From: UBA6163 sp041753075
GTDB taxonomy: Bacteria; Planctomycetota; Planctomycetia; Pirellulales; Pirellulaceae
Reading direction: 5' to 3'
Length of the DNA stretch: 64,000 nucleotides
Assembly: GCA_041753075.1 (NCBI GenBank)
Contig: JBGSVE010000058.1
Location: 8,489-72,488, forward strand
Part shown: positions 51,841-61,629 of the stretch, one piece after another
Numbering within the stretch: the first letter of the stretch is position 1
Layout: the number at the start of each line of letters is the position of its first letter
Position numbers and translations under genes: made by a program
Notes under the pieces: generated by a model
Database searches by the model: none
The model's input: only the letters and a program-made list of their open reading frames with translations
Told to the model about the DNA's origin: nothing

Positions 51841-53964
51841 TCAATCGGCTTGCTGCGGTTGGTGCGTCTCGAAAGTCGAGCGGCCGGATTGTTCGGCGCG
51901 GCGTTTGGCATTAACCGCAGCCTGATACAGCGATGCCTGGGCGCGAGCTGCTGGCTTTTTGCTTGTTGGCGTCTTTCGTTCGTACAGACCTGACGGCAAC
52001 AATCGCCAGGAGTTCGTATTGTCTTTAAAATACGTGTGCAACATCGCCGACAAACGTTTGCGATGTTCGGGCTTCAAAACCGGTACCAATAATTCGACTC
52101 GGCGGTCGAGGTTGCGTGGCATCCAATCGGCGCTGCTGATAAACACTTGATCGTCACCACCATGCTTGAAGTAAATCACGCGAGCATGCTCCAGAAAACG
52201 ATCGACAATTGAGACGACTTCGATCAACTTGCTCATTCCCTTGACCCCTGGAACCAGACAACAAACTCCGCGAACGTTTAAACGCACTTTGACGCCGGCA
52301 CAACTTGCTTCGTAGAGCGCGTTGATGATGTCGGTATCAACCAACGCGTTAACCTTGGCAATGATTTCGGCTGGTTGACCTTCGCGACATCGCTGCGTCT
52401 CGGCTTCGATCAATCCGAGGATTCGCGAACGCAATGTCGTCGGCGCCGCGGCCAAGAGTTGCATTTGATTGGGCTGGCTAGCGCCGGTGACGGCATTGAA
52501 AAACTTGGTCGCGTCTTCGCCGAGCGCTTCGTTGCAGGTCAACAATGACACATCGCTATAAACGCTGGCCGTGACTTCGTTGTAGTTGCCCGTCCCGAAG
52601 TGCATATAACGGACAATACCCTGCGGCTCGCGTCGCATTACGATGCAAACCTTGGCGTGCGTCTTGAGTCCCCGCACGCCGTAAATAACCTGGACACCCG
52701 CTCGCTCCATTTCTCGCGCCCATTCGATGTTTCTGGCTTCGTCGAATCGCGCCTTTAATTCGACAATCGCAGTCACATACTTGCCACGCTCAGCGGCTCG
52801 CTTCAGCGCGTCAACAATCGGACTATTGCGACTGGTTCGATAAAGAATCTGTTTGATCGCAAGCACATCAGGGTCCGTCGCTGCCTCTTCGATAAACCGC
52901 ACGACGGGATCAAATCGTTCGTAGGGGTGAACTAACAAGCAATCGCCCCGCGCGATATTCGCGAACATCGTTTCGGCAGGCTCAATCGACGGGCTTCCCT
53001 GCGGCGACCAAGGCTCGCTGCGCAATGAGCGAAACCCTTCGATCGATACGAGTTGAAACAAATAGGTCAAATCAATCGGACCGTTGACGCGAAACAAATC
53101 CTGTGACGTAATGCCAAGCGTTTCCGTCAAGTAAGCCGTTGTCTCATCGCTGGCATCGCTGCTTAATTCCAACCGCACGCAACGCGATTGACGCCGACTT
53201 TCTAAAACCTCCTCCATGCCAACCATCAAATCGGGCGCTGCATCTTCGCGCAGCATCACATCGGCGTTGCGAGTGATGCGAAACGTTGTGCAGTCGAGCA
53301 CCTTGCGGCCCGGAAAGATTTCATCAATATGCTGCTTCACCAAGTCTTCCAGCAACACAAACCCATAACCCTTGTCCGTTGGCAACGTCACCAAACGATT
53401 CAGCACTCGGCCCAGCGGTATCACCGAGAATTGCCAGCCCGGTTCCTCTTGATCGATAGCCTCTAACCGCACACACAGGTGAAGCTGTAAGCCCTGCAGC
53501 AAGGGAAACGGCAGGTCGTGATACAGTGCCTGCGGCGACAAGACGGCCAGCACTTCGTTTTGGAACCAGCGATCGGAAGCTTCACGAGCGCGTTGGCCAG
53601 CCGTCTCAAGATCAATCCGGCGGATCCCTGAATCGCCCAGCGCGGGTTCCAACAGTTCGTTGAGAATGCGGTATTGGTCGTTTTGTAGTCGGTGGCATCG
53701 TTCCGATACAGCGTGCAATTGCTCGCCGATCGTCAAACCAGCCGGATCGCGAACCATCGGATTGCGTTCGTGTTGCAGCTTCAGTCCACCAATCCGGACC
53801 ATGAAAAATTCGTCCAGATTCGAACCCGTAATCGCCAAAAACTTGATTCGTTCTAACAGCGGTTGCTCCGCTGATTCGGCATGTTCGAGGACACGTTGAT
53901 TGAACTCCAACCAACTCAGTTCGCGATTAAAAAATTGGCTCGGAAGCGGGTCGCTGGCAGGCAC
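51841..53964 (-). CDS. ppk1: Polyphosphate kinase 1
   Basis: 707 residues, the normal length. N-terminal FFNRELSWLEFNQRVLEHA and LAITGSNLDEFFMVRIGGL; ATP/phosphate site VHPYERFDPVVRFIEEAA; the autophosphorylated His in YMHFGTGNYNEVTASVYSD; C-terminal SSADWMPRNLDRRVELLVP. It synthesises polyphosphate from ATP at the membrane. Convergent with purB. Confidence 0.97.
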   Translation of the reverse strand: MPASDPLPSQFFNRELSWLEFNQRVLEHAESAEQPLLERIKFLAITGSNLDEFFMVRIGGLKLQHERNPMVRDPAGLTIGEQLHAVSERCHRLQNDQYRILNELLEPALGDSGIRRIDLETAGQRAREASDRWFQNEVLAVLSPQALYHDLPFPLLQGLQLHLCVRLEAIDQEEPGWQFSVIPLGRVLNRLVTLPTDKGYGFVLLEDLVKQHIDEIFPGRKVLDCTTFRITRNADVMLREDAAPDLMVGMEEVLESRRQSRCVRLELSSDASDETTAYLTETLGITSQDLFRVNGPIDLTYLFQLVSIEGFRSLRSEPWSPQGSPSIEPAETMFANIARGDCLLVHPYERFDPVVRFIEEAATDPDVLAIKQILYRTSRNSPIVDALKRAAERGKYVTAIVELKARFDEARNIEWAREMERAGVQVIYGVRGLKTHAKVCIVMRREPQGIVRYMHFGTGNYNEVTASVYSDVSLLTCNEALGEDATKFFNAVTGASQPNQMQLLAAAPTTLRSRILGLIEAETQRCREGQPAEIIAKVNALVDTDIINALYEASCAGVKVRLNVRGVCCLVPGVKGMSKLIEVVSIVDRFLEHARVIYFKHGGDDQVFISSADWMPRNLDRRVELLVPVLKPEHRKRLSAMLHTYFKDNTNSWRLLPSGLYERKTPTSKKPAARAQASLYQAAVNAKRRAEQSGRSTFETHQPQQAD

Positions 53965-54355
53965 GAAGGAAATTTCCTGGTTGATGGTGACATACTCTTA
54001 AAGGGTGTCTTAACGCCAACACCGCCGAGCCGGGATTCGAGCCTAGAGCATAGCGCAGGTGTGGTGGCCGCGATATTCCTGATCGTGATGCTAGCTCGTT
54101 TATTTATATCGCAGTAGCTGCCCAACGGCGCGGCAATGCGTGCCAAATTGCCTGGCAATCTCATCGGGCAACGAAAATCCCTAATTGTCAATGTCGCGAT
54201 CATTGCCCTAATGGTCAGCAATTGGGTAACTTTCGCAGCCCGCCGGAAAATTCGTTTTCGATCTGGCACCGCGTTCGCGTTCAGGCGTATCCTCGACGGC
54301 AGTTCATTGATGAACTTGGGCCGGTGTTTGTTAGGTTCCTGCGAAGGAGACGCTG
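53965..54355. other. Intergenic stretch without a supported gene
   Basis: About 390 bases upstream of both ppk1 (-) and the small exported protein (+). Short open frames here have no ribosome sites or motifs. A T-arm-like string near 54040 does not fold into a tRNA. The only clear signal is AAGGAG at 54344, which belongs to the next gene. It must contain two divergent promoters that I cannot place. Confidence 0.5.
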
Positions 54356-54766
54356 ATGCACGCCTTGGTATCCGTTTTGGTTTTGCTTTCGTCTTCGATA
54401 GTATCGACCACGGATCGTTCCGTGGTCAAAGATGTCGTTGATTTGGTTGAGGTCAACCATTACCACGATGCTCGTGGTGAACACGTTTTTGACCAGTTGA
54501 TTTTTTACGACTGGAGCAGCCAAAAACGTCGCTTTCAAGTTCGGGCTTGGCGCTTGATCAAGACCGAAAGCCAACTTCCACGTCGCGATTATCGCCAAGG
54601 CATTTGGCTTGTTCGCTGGCATGACGACGGCGTACTTCGCGAGGTGACTGCGGCCAGCCGCCGCGAAACCTGGACGCAGTACGACCCGGAATTGATCGAG
54701 CGCGAAAACTTGCCGCAAGATCAACGCCTGGACCTGTCCCGGGTAGCCGACTTGAGTGCCGACTAG
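54356..54766 (+). CDS. Small exported protein of unknown function (planctomycete-specific type)
   Basis: 136 residues. A very good Shine-Dalgarno (AAGGAG, 6 bases before ATG) supports the start. Short signal-like N-terminus (MHALVSVLVLLSSSIVS). The core LVEVNHYHDARGEHVFDQLIFYDWS then RRFQVRAWRLIKTESQLPRR recalls conserved hypothetical planctomycete proteins (quoted here in two parts; the first is 25 residues only when joined, read as LVEVNHYHDARG and HVFDQLIFYDWS). It lies 75 bp upstream of the TPR gene. Confidence 0.75.
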   Translation: MHALVSVLVLLSSSIVSTTDRSVVKDVVDLVEVNHYHDARGEHVFDQLIFYDWSSQKRRFQVRAWRLIKTESQLPRRDYRQGIWLVRWHDDGVLREVTAASRRETWTQYDPELIERENLPQDQRLDLSRVADLSAD

Positions 54767-54841
54767 CCTTGATATTAGCGGCTCTTACGATCTACGTTGA
54801 TCTCCTTCAAGATCAATCACCGATCAATCGAGCCCGCTTAT

Positions 54842-56851
54842 ATGGCAACTTCATCCATCGATTGCGCCTCGCCACCGGCCAGCGACCGCCCCAAACGGGT
54901 TTGGACGTGCGCCGGCGTATTGATGTTTTGTCTGGTTGCCGCAGTGATCTACATGCGGACTATTCATTACGATCTGATTTTCGACGATGTGCCTTCAATT
55001 GTCGAGAACGACTCGATCCACCAGCTCTGGCCGCTGTTTGGCGAGAGCGGTGGCTATGGTCCGCTCAAACCTCAGCCTAAAACACCGGTCACCGCTCGAC
55101 CGCTGATCAATCTGGCGTTTGCGATCAACTATCACTTTGGCGGCGAGAACCCACGCGGCTATCGCATCGCTCACATGGTGATGCATGTCCTGGCTGCGCT
55201 GGTCCTGTGGTCCATCGTTGCCAAGACACTGCAATTTCGCCAATTCAGCGGTGCGGTCACCCAGCATCGAAATCTACTGGGCTTCGGCTCGGCGCTAATT
55301 TGGATGGTACATCCCTGCCACAACGAAACGGTCGTTTATCTGACGCAGCGAACCGAATTGATGATGGGGCTGTTCTATTTATTGACCCTGTATCTCAGTA
55401 TCCGCTATTGGGAAACCAAGCGGTCGGTCTCTCGCTGGACTTGGTTGTCGTTGGCAACTTTGGCAGGCATTGCGGGCATGTTATGTAAGGAAATGATGGC
55501 ATCAGTACCGGCAATGGTGCTGATCTATGAGTGGACATTTCTTTGCCAATCCGATCGCCACACCGGCGGTCAACTCAATACCGCAGGCGAGTCGATAGGA
55601 TCACCCATTGGCGAAGAAACGCCACTTGCTCGATTGCGAACGTCGTGGCCGCTTTATGTTGGACTAGCAATGTGTTGGTTGCCAATCATCGCAATCTACC
55701 AAGCCGGCTACACCACGCCGTTGGCCGGATTTAACAACATCATTCCCGCGGTCGATTGGTGGATGACGCAGGCCAATACCTTTTTCATCTATTGGAAACT
55801 GACTTGGTTCCCATGGCCGCTACTGATGAATTATCAAGTCCTTCCGATGAGCAGTTTGACCGAGGCGTGGCCGGGGGTTTTGGGACTAGCAGTTTATTCA
55901 ATCATTACAACAAGGCTTGTCTGGCGGCGCAGCACAATCGGCTTCGTCATGCTATGGTACTTTGCCGTGTTGTCGCCGACACTGATCGTTCCCCTGCCGA
56001 CCGAAGAAATCGCGGAACGACGTTTGTATGTTCCGTTAGCTGCGTTTGCGCCAGTGTTTGTGATCGGACTTTATTTAGGTTGTTGTCGAATCGCTACAAG
56101 CCAAGCAACGAACAACCTCCGCGACCGTGGATTGATTGCAAGTCAAACGGCGACCATGGCCATCGCGGCCATATTTACGATCATCGGCGTCTATACATTA
56201 CCTCGGCTCAGCAGCCGATTGACGATTTGGAAAGAAGTTTTGAAATACGAACCGGACAACGTCTTTGCCTACATGAATCAAGGCTGTGTCGAGTTCAATG
56301 AGGGTAGGAAAGACGCGGGCATTGCGATGATTCAAACTGCCTTCGAGGCCCGACCGGCTTACAAGCACGGCGTGCTGACTCTGGCGCGAGTTCTAGAGAA
56401 TACGAAGCAACACGAGCGGCTCGTCGATGTCTTTCGCAAGGCGAGCCAAGCCAACCCCAATGAACCAATGTATCACTACAATCTGGGCGTCTGGCTGGAA
56501 ATGACGGGCCAATCAAATCAGGCAATCGAAGCCTATGAGGCGACGCTGCTGGTTGACCCCCGCTATGAAACGGCTCATACCAACTTGGCCTGCCTGCTCG
56601 CTACCAAACATAACTTGATTACCGCCATCGAACATTTTGAAGCGGCGGTCGAGATCAATCCTGACTTTGCCAATTGCACCAACCTGCTGAACGCCTATCT
56701 GCAGACAAAGCAAACCGAACGAGTTACGCTGGTGGCCAAGAAGATGCTTGTTGCGGCGAGTAAAGAAGGCAAACTCGACGTAGCGAAGCAGATTCAGCGC
56801 ACGATTACGACGTTTGAAAGTCAGTCCGTCCCGCTTACGCAAAATCGATAA
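54842..56851 (+). CDS. GT-C-like membrane protein with C-terminal TPR repeats (TMTC-like)
   Basis: 669 residues from ATG 54842 (TTG 54797 is the longer option). About ten membrane helices. The first exported loop has LIFDDVPSIVENDSI, an acidic motif like that of GT-C mannosyltransferases; then VHPCHNETVVYLTQRTEL, a pattern shared with TMTC proteins. The C-terminal about 230 residues are tetratricopeptide repeats (MYHYNLGVWLEMTGQSNQAI, AHTNLACLLATKHNLITAIE). A lipid-linked sugar transferase acting on proteins is possible. The stop overlaps the next ATG (TAATG). Confidence 0.85.
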   Translation: MATSSIDCASPPASDRPKRVWTCAGVLMFCLVAAVIYMRTIHYDLIFDDVPSIVENDSIHQLWPLFGESGGYGPLKPQPKTPVTARPLINLAFAINYHFGGENPRGYRIAHMVMHVLAALVLWSIVAKTLQFRQFSGAVTQHRNLLGFGSALIWMVHPCHNETVVYLTQRTELMMGLFYLLTLYLSIRYWETKRSVSRWTWLSLATLAGIAGMLCKEMMASVPAMVLIYEWTFLCQSDRHTGGQLNTAGESIGSPIGEETPLARLRTSWPLYVGLAMCWLPIIAIYQAGYTTPLAGFNNIIPAVDWWMTQANTFFIYWKLTWFPWPLLMNYQVLPMSSLTEAWPGVLGLAVYSIITTRLVWRRSTIGFVMLWYFAVLSPTLIVPLPTEEIAERRLYVPLAAFAPVFVIGLYLGCCRIATSQATNNLRDRGLIASQTATMAIAAIFTIIGVYTLPRLSSRLTIWKEVLKYEPDNVFAYMNQGCVEFNEGRKDAGIAMIQTAFEARPAYKHGVLTLARVLENTKQHERLVDVFRKASQANPNEPMYHYNLGVWLEMTGQSNQAIEAYEATLLVDPRYETAHTNLACLLATKHNLITAIEHFEAAVEINPDFANCTNLLNAYLQTKQTERVTLVAKKMLVAASKEGKLDVAKQIQRTITTFESQSVPLTQNR

Positions 56852-58140
56852 TGATGTCGCTCAACGCAAAACTGATTTCATTGTTGGCCGTGATCCCGTG
56901 GTGGCTTGGCTGTGGCTCACCTGCCCAAACGACTTCGGATGTCGCCGCAAAGAATGTAAAGGCAACCGCGCCGCCGGTCTTCGAGGCCTCCGCCGCCGAT
57001 TTATTGGCCGCTAGGTTGTCGCCAGAGGAGCTCGCCGACGGTTGGGTGCGTTTGTTCGACGGTCACACGTTGTTCGGATGGGAAATCGAGTCGCAAGCCA
57101 ATTGGGCAGTCAATGACCAAGCAATCACCGTCGACTCAGGTGAAAATGGGTTGCTTTGTACCTCCGTCGCCTGGGCCGACTATGAGCTGCGGTTGGAATT
57201 CAAAAGCGCAGCCGACACGAACAGCGGTATCTTTCTGCGCACGCCGCTCAAACCGCTGGACCCGGCGATTGATTGTTACGAGGTGAACATCGCACCAGGC
57301 GACAACCTGTTTCCAACCGGCAGCATTGTTCAACGCCAAAAAGTGAGCGACGACATGCCTGGCTCCGCGTCCAAACCGCTAGCCGCCGACCAATGGCATC
57401 TCTATGAAATAAGAATGCTGCAAGGCGAATTGACCCTGCGAATCGACGGCGAGCTTGTGTGCCAATACACCGATCCGATGCCGCTGGCTGCGGGTCGAAT
57501 TGGACTTCAACACAACAGCGGCCCGGTTGCGTTTCGTGACATTCGTATTCGTCCCCTGGGCCTCAAGCCACTGTTGGATCGCGAATTGTCGATGTGGAAA
57601 AAATATCCTCAAAAACCAGGTGAGTTTCTCGTCAACGAAGATGGCGACTTGAGTGTGACGGGTGGACGTGGCCAAATCGAATCACTGGAAAGCTACGGGA
57701 ACTTTGTGGCTCGGCTCGAAGCCAAGACACAGTCCGAAAAACTAAACTCAGGAATCTTTTTTCGCACCATGCCCGGCAGCGACATGAACGGCTATGAGTG
57801 CCAAATCAATCATGGCATCGTTGACGGCAATCCGCTCAAGGCCGTTGACTGCGGGACCGGTGGAATCTTTCGTCGCCAAGATGCGAGAATCGTTGCCGGT
57901 GTCGATCGCGAGTGGTTTTCGATGTTGCTAATTGCCGATGGGCTAAAGTTCGCGGCATGGGTTAACGGACTGCAGGTAACCGATTGGCAAGACACACGAC
58001 CGGCCGACGAGAACCCACGCAACGGCAGTCGTACGGCTGCGGGCACCTTGATGTTGCAGGCCCACGATCCCACCACCGATATCCTATTTCGCAAGGTCGA
58101 TGTGGCCGAGTTGATCACGATTGATGACCGCGACCAATAG
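56851..58140 (+). CDS. DUF1080 (3-keto-disaccharide hydrolase-like) lipoprotein, two domains
   Basis: 429 residues. Lipobox WWLGC at about 21, so probably lipid-anchored. Two concanavalin-like DUF1080 domains in tandem: about 60-240 (WVRLFDGHTLFGWEIES, NSGIFLRTPLKPLDPAIDCYEV) and 245-420 (NSGIFFRTMPGSDMNGYECQI). The first has the complete W-x-x-L-F-x-G-x-x-x-x-G-W opening; the second lacks it. The family hydrolyses 3-keto-glycosides or binds glycans. Translationally coupled to the TPR gene. Confidence 0.92.
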   Translation: MMSLNAKLISLLAVIPWWLGCGSPAQTTSDVAAKNVKATAPPVFEASAADLLAARLSPEELADGWVRLFDGHTLFGWEIESQANWAVNDQAITVDSGENGLLCTSVAWADYELRLEFKSAADTNSGIFLRTPLKPLDPAIDCYEVNIAPGDNLFPTGSIVQRQKVSDDMPGSASKPLAADQWHLYEIRMLQGELTLRIDGELVCQYTDPMPLAAGRIGLQHNSGPVAFRDIRIRPLGLKPLLDRELSMWKKYPQKPGEFLVNEDGDLSVTGGRGQIESLESYGNFVARLEAKTQSEKLNSGIFFRTMPGSDMNGYECQINHGIVDGNPLKAVDCGTGGIFRRQDARIVAGVDREWFSMLLIADGLKFAAWVNGLQVTDWQDTRPADENPRNGSRTAAGTLMLQAHDPTTDILFRKVDVAELITIDDRDQ

Positions 58141-58163
58141 ATTTTAAACGTTGCCACGCTGGT

Positions 58164-59777
58164 ATGAAATCTCCGATGAAAAATGGCTTGATGATTGCGG
58201 TGTTGGCGATTGGCTTATTCACCGGCAAACCCCATGTTGCTTTTGCCCAAGCCGCCGACGACACGGCACCGGCCGCCGAAATGGACCCTGCCGAAACGGA
58301 CTCCGCTGAACCGGAACCTTCCACTTGGATAACGAAAGTGGATGCCGTTTTTGGCGTCGCGGTGGGATGGATCGCAACGGTCATTTTCTTTGACTTCGGG
58401 ACGTCGCGGTGGCTGGGCGTAAGCATCCCCTTTGTCGTTGTTTGGCTGTTCGTCGGGGCGACGTTCCTAACGCTGCGTATGCGGTTCATTAACATTCGTG
58501 GATTTGCCCATGCGATTGCCCTGACGCGCGGTAAATATGACAAGCCATCGGATCAAGGTGATGTGTCGCACTTCCAGGCGCTCGCCGCTGCGCTATCCGC
58601 AACCGTTGGACTGGGAAATATTGCCGGTGTTGCCATTGCGATTGGTACCGGCGGACCGGGTGCAACCTTTTGGATCATCCTGGTCGGAATACTTGGCATG
58701 ACCAGCAAGTTTGCCGAGTGTACGCTCGGTCAACTCTACCGCTCCACCGATGAGCAGGGCCATGTGATTGGCGGCCCGATGAGATACCTGCAGGCCGGCT
58801 TAGCCGAACGAGGATTACCACGACTTGGCCGTATCTTGGCGATCGTGTTTATGGTGCTGTGCATTGGGGCCAGCTTTGGTGGCGGCAATGCCTTTCAAGT
58901 TGGCCAATCGCTCGATGCGATTCGATCGGGTTTGCCTATTTTAGAAGACATGCCTTGGCTATACGGAATTGCGATGGTCCTGGCCGTCGGTGTTGTTATT
59001 GTCGGCGGTATCAAAAGCATTGGCGCGGTTGCTGGCCGCTTGGTGCCGTTAATGTGTGGTGCTTACCTGCTGGCGTCACTTTACATTTTGGCAATTCATG
59101 CCGCCGATATTCCCGCAGCGATTGCGACAATTGTTCGCGAGGCGTTTAGTCCCCTGGCGGTTCAAGGTGGTTTTCTCGGCGTGATGGTAATCGGAATCAA
59201 GCGAGCCGTTTTCAGTAACGAAGCCGGAATCGGATCTGCGGCAATCGCACACTCAGCCGCAAAGACCGATGAACCGGTCAGCGAAGGTATTGTCGCTTTG
59301 TTGGAACCTTTTATTGATACTGTCGTGGTTTGTACGATTACGGCTTTGGTCGTGATCGTGACCGGCGCGCACCAAGCCGAGCAAACACAGTCCGCGATCG
59401 CGAACAATCAAGGTGCCCAAGTCACGTTGTATGCATTTACCGCAGACGGACACGATTGGTTCCGTTACGTTCTCTACTTGGCAGTCGTACTGTTTGCCTA
59501 TTCAACTTGCATCAGTTGGTCGTACTACGGCGAGCGATGTTGGGCGGAACTATTTGGTGCGCGAACTTCGCTTATCTACAAGTCGCTATTTTTGCTGTTC
59601 ACCTTCCTTGGCTCGATTGTCACCCGTGGAAACATCCTGGATTTCAGCGACTTGATGTTGTTGGGAATGAGTTTTCCCAATTTGCTCGGCGTGTTCTTGC
59701 TCAGCGGGGTCGTTGGTCGAGCACTGGACCAGTATTGGACAAAGTACCAACGGGGCGAATTATCTCGAATCGAGTGA
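58164..59777 (+). CDS. Alanine/glycine:cation symporter (AGCS family)
   Basis: 537 residues. A signal-like helix and acidic Ala/Pro/Glu stretch (about 1-55) precede the AGCS core, which is longer at the N-terminus than usual. Conserved blocks: RFINIRGFAHAIALTRGKYD, GDVSHFQALAAALSATVGLGNIAGVA (read in two parts), GGPMRYLQAG, KRAVFSNEAGIGSAAIAHSAA. It imports alanine or glycine with sodium. The TGA stop overlaps the following ATG. Confidence 0.94.
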   Translation: MKSPMKNGLMIAVLAIGLFTGKPHVAFAQAADDTAPAAEMDPAETDSAEPEPSTWITKVDAVFGVAVGWIATVIFFDFGTSRWLGVSIPFVVVWLFVGATFLTLRMRFINIRGFAHAIALTRGKYDKPSDQGDVSHFQALAAALSATVGLGNIAGVAIAIGTGGPGATFWIILVGILGMTSKFAECTLGQLYRSTDEQGHVIGGPMRYLQAGLAERGLPRLGRILAIVFMVLCIGASFGGGNAFQVGQSLDAIRSGLPILEDMPWLYGIAMVLAVGVVIVGGIKSIGAVAGRLVPLMCGAYLLASLYILAIHAADIPAAIATIVREAFSPLAVQGGFLGVMVIGIKRAVFSNEAGIGSAAIAHSAAKTDEPVSEGIVALLEPFIDTVVVCTITALVVIVTGAHQAEQTQSAIANNQGAQVTLYAFTADGHDWFRYVLYLAVVLFAYSTCISWSYYGERCWAELFGARTSLIYKSLFLLFTFLGSIVTRGNILDFSDLMLLGMSFPNLLGVFLLSGVVGRALDQYWTKYQRGELSRIE

Positions 59778-60349
59778 TGGCGGCGATTGGTTCGTGCCTA
59801 CTCGCCCTGGTCATTGCTGGATCGATTGCATTTAGCGATGACGCCGGTGAACCGCTAACGCGAAACACCATCCGTCTGTCGCTGGCTTGGTACTCGGTAG
59901 CCTTGGTATCCATGACTCGACTATCGCCGCAAGGCTGGGATGCCACAAATCAAACCGCTCGGTTTGCTCGCGGGGCTTGGACTTGGTCGTATCTATGTTT
60001 TGTCACGCATGTCGGGATGGCATTTCACTACTTTCACAATTGGTCACACCAGGACGCGATGCAGCACACCGAACAAATCAGTGGAGTTGGTGAAGGTCTC
60101 TATGTCTCGTATTTGTTTGCTTGCTTATGGGGTGCTGACGTATTTTGGTGGTGGATTGATGGCCAGGATTACTCGCTTCGCAATCGCTGGATTGGTCGAG
60201 TCTTACATTCTTTCATGTTATTCATAGTCTTCAATTCCGTCGTTGTCTTTGAAACCGGACCGATCCGCTGGATTGGCGTCGCGGCGATTCTCGTATTTTC
60301 GATTACCAGGTTACGATCTGTGAATCTGACAAGGATACTGGGCACTTGA
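59777..60349 (+). CDS. Membrane protein of unknown function
   Basis: 190 residues from ATG 59777 (a GTG precedes it directly). Four to five hydrophobic segments, with the conserved-looking, His- and Trp-rich stretch FHNWSHQDAMQHTEQISGVG and FACLWGADVFWWWIDG between them. The upstream part of this open frame overlaps the symporter and is not coding. It overlaps both the symporter (TGATG) and the MFS gene (TTGA), so the three are co-translated. Function not recognised. Confidence 0.75.
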   Translation: MAAIGSCLLALVIAGSIAFSDDAGEPLTRNTIRLSLAWYSVALVSMTRLSPQGWDATNQTARFARGAWTWSYLCFVTHVGMAFHYFHNWSHQDAMQHTEQISGVGEGLYVSYLFACLWGADVFWWWIDGQDYSLRNRWIGRVLHSFMLFIVFNSVVVFETGPIRWIGVAAILVFSITRLRSVNLTRILGT

Positions 60350-61599
60350 ATAATCCAGCTTTCACGACTTCGGAAAAGGTGCCTTACTACGGATGGGTGA
60401 ACGTCGTTGTGGCGGCGATTGCGATGACTGCGACGCTGCCCGGACGCACGCATGGATTGGGGCTGATTACCGAACCGATGCTACTGGACATGAACATTAG
60501 CCGAGTGACGTTTTCGCAATACAATTTCTTTGGCGCTATTATCGGTGCAAGTTTCTGCGTTCCCGTCGGCTGGTGGATTGACCGGTCCGGTGTCCGCGGT
60601 GTGCTCAGTTTCAGTACGCTTGCGCTGGGACTTTCCGTCATCGCAATGAGCTACGCGGACCATTGGGTTTGGCTGTTGTGTTGCCTCGTGCTCGCACGCG
60701 GATTTGGCCAGAGCGCATTGTCGTTGGCCAGCATCGCGGTGATTAGCAAATGGTTCAGCCGTGGTTTGGGTCCGGCGATGGGAATCTTTGCCGTGCTGCT
60801 GACATTTGGCTTTATAGCCAGCGTGCTGACGATGGGCACAATGATTGAGCAACTCCAGTGGCGTATGGCATGGCGCGAACTAGGATACGCTATCGTACTG
60901 ATGGCACCGGTTTTCTGGCTGCTGGTTCGAGATTCACCGGTGTCACTATCAACGACCGACGCTAAGCACCGGCGTGTCGTCGAAACGCCCGATTCGATTC
61001 CGTGGACGCTTGGCCAAGCGGCACGAACACCAAGTTTTTGGACTTTGGTTAGCGGTTGTTGCGCTTTCAATTTGGTATGGTCAAGCGTAACCTTGTTTAA
61101 CGAATCGATTTTGATTGAACGTGGCGTCGCAGCAGGTGACTCAGTCCAGATCATGGCAATCTTAACGGGTGTCGGCTTAATAGCCAATTTAATCGCCGGG
61201 CCACTAGCCAGTCGTGATCGCGCGCTGAAACTGCTCGGCGTGGGACTGGCATTCTTGGCTTTCGGTCTGGTTGCTTTACAACTCGTCGATGGGATTGGCG
61301 GAGCGCGTCTCTATGCGATTGCGATTGGCCTTAGTGGCGGCATTGTCACGGTCGTTTTCTTTTCGGCTTTTGCACAACTGTTTGGTGCCACGCAACTAGG
61401 TCGTATCCAAGGAATCTCACAACTGGCGACGGTCGTTGCCTCGGCCTGTGGACCGGTCCTCTCCGCCGAAACCGCCTCTCGATTCGGTTCCTATCGCCCT
61501 TTGTTCTTCGCCTTGGCGATTGTGATCGGGTTGATCGCAGTGGTGGCGATTGCGCTGCCCAAGGTAGTCTTGGCGCCGGTTCCTACCGGCCAGCCCTAA
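60346..61599 (+). CDS. MFS transporter
   Basis: 417 residues, 12 membrane helices. The start is a TTG overlapping the previous stop. The first helix YYGWVNVVVAAIAMTATLPG and the loop motif GWWIDRSGVRG (MFS motif A-like between helices 2 and 3) are present; a second half-copy appears as GPLASRDRALKLLG. Related to monocarboxylate/oxalate-formate type porters. Substrate unknown. Confidence 0.9.
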   Translation: MNNPAFTTSEKVPYYGWVNVVVAAIAMTATLPGRTHGLGLITEPMLLDMNISRVTFSQYNFFGAIIGASFCVPVGWWIDRSGVRGVLSFSTLALGLSVIAMSYADHWVWLLCCLVLARGFGQSALSLASIAVISKWFSRGLGPAMGIFAVLLTFGFIASVLTMGTMIEQLQWRMAWRELGYAIVLMAPVFWLLVRDSPVSLSTTDAKHRRVVETPDSIPWTLGQAARTPSFWTLVSGCCAFNLVWSSVTLFNESILIERGVAAGDSVQIMAILTGVGLIANLIAGPLASRDRALKLLGVGLAFLAFGLVALQLVDGIGGARLYAIAIGLSGGIVTVVFFSAFAQLFGATQLGRIQGISQLATVVASACGPVLSAETASRFGSYRPLFFALAIVIGLIAVVAIALPKVVLAPVPTGQP

Positions 61600-61629
61600 C
61601 AACTCAGCCGGACCTTTTACCACGGTCAC

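Noticed and set aside
54028..54062. T-arm-like string GGCTCGAATCCCGGC on the minus strand
   Set aside because: Neighbouring bases do not give an acceptor stem, D-arm or anticodon arm; the T-stem itself does not pair well.
59330..59776. Upstream part of the long open frame ending at 60349
   Set aside because: It overlaps the well-supported symporter in another frame and has no membrane or family pattern; the real start is at 59777.
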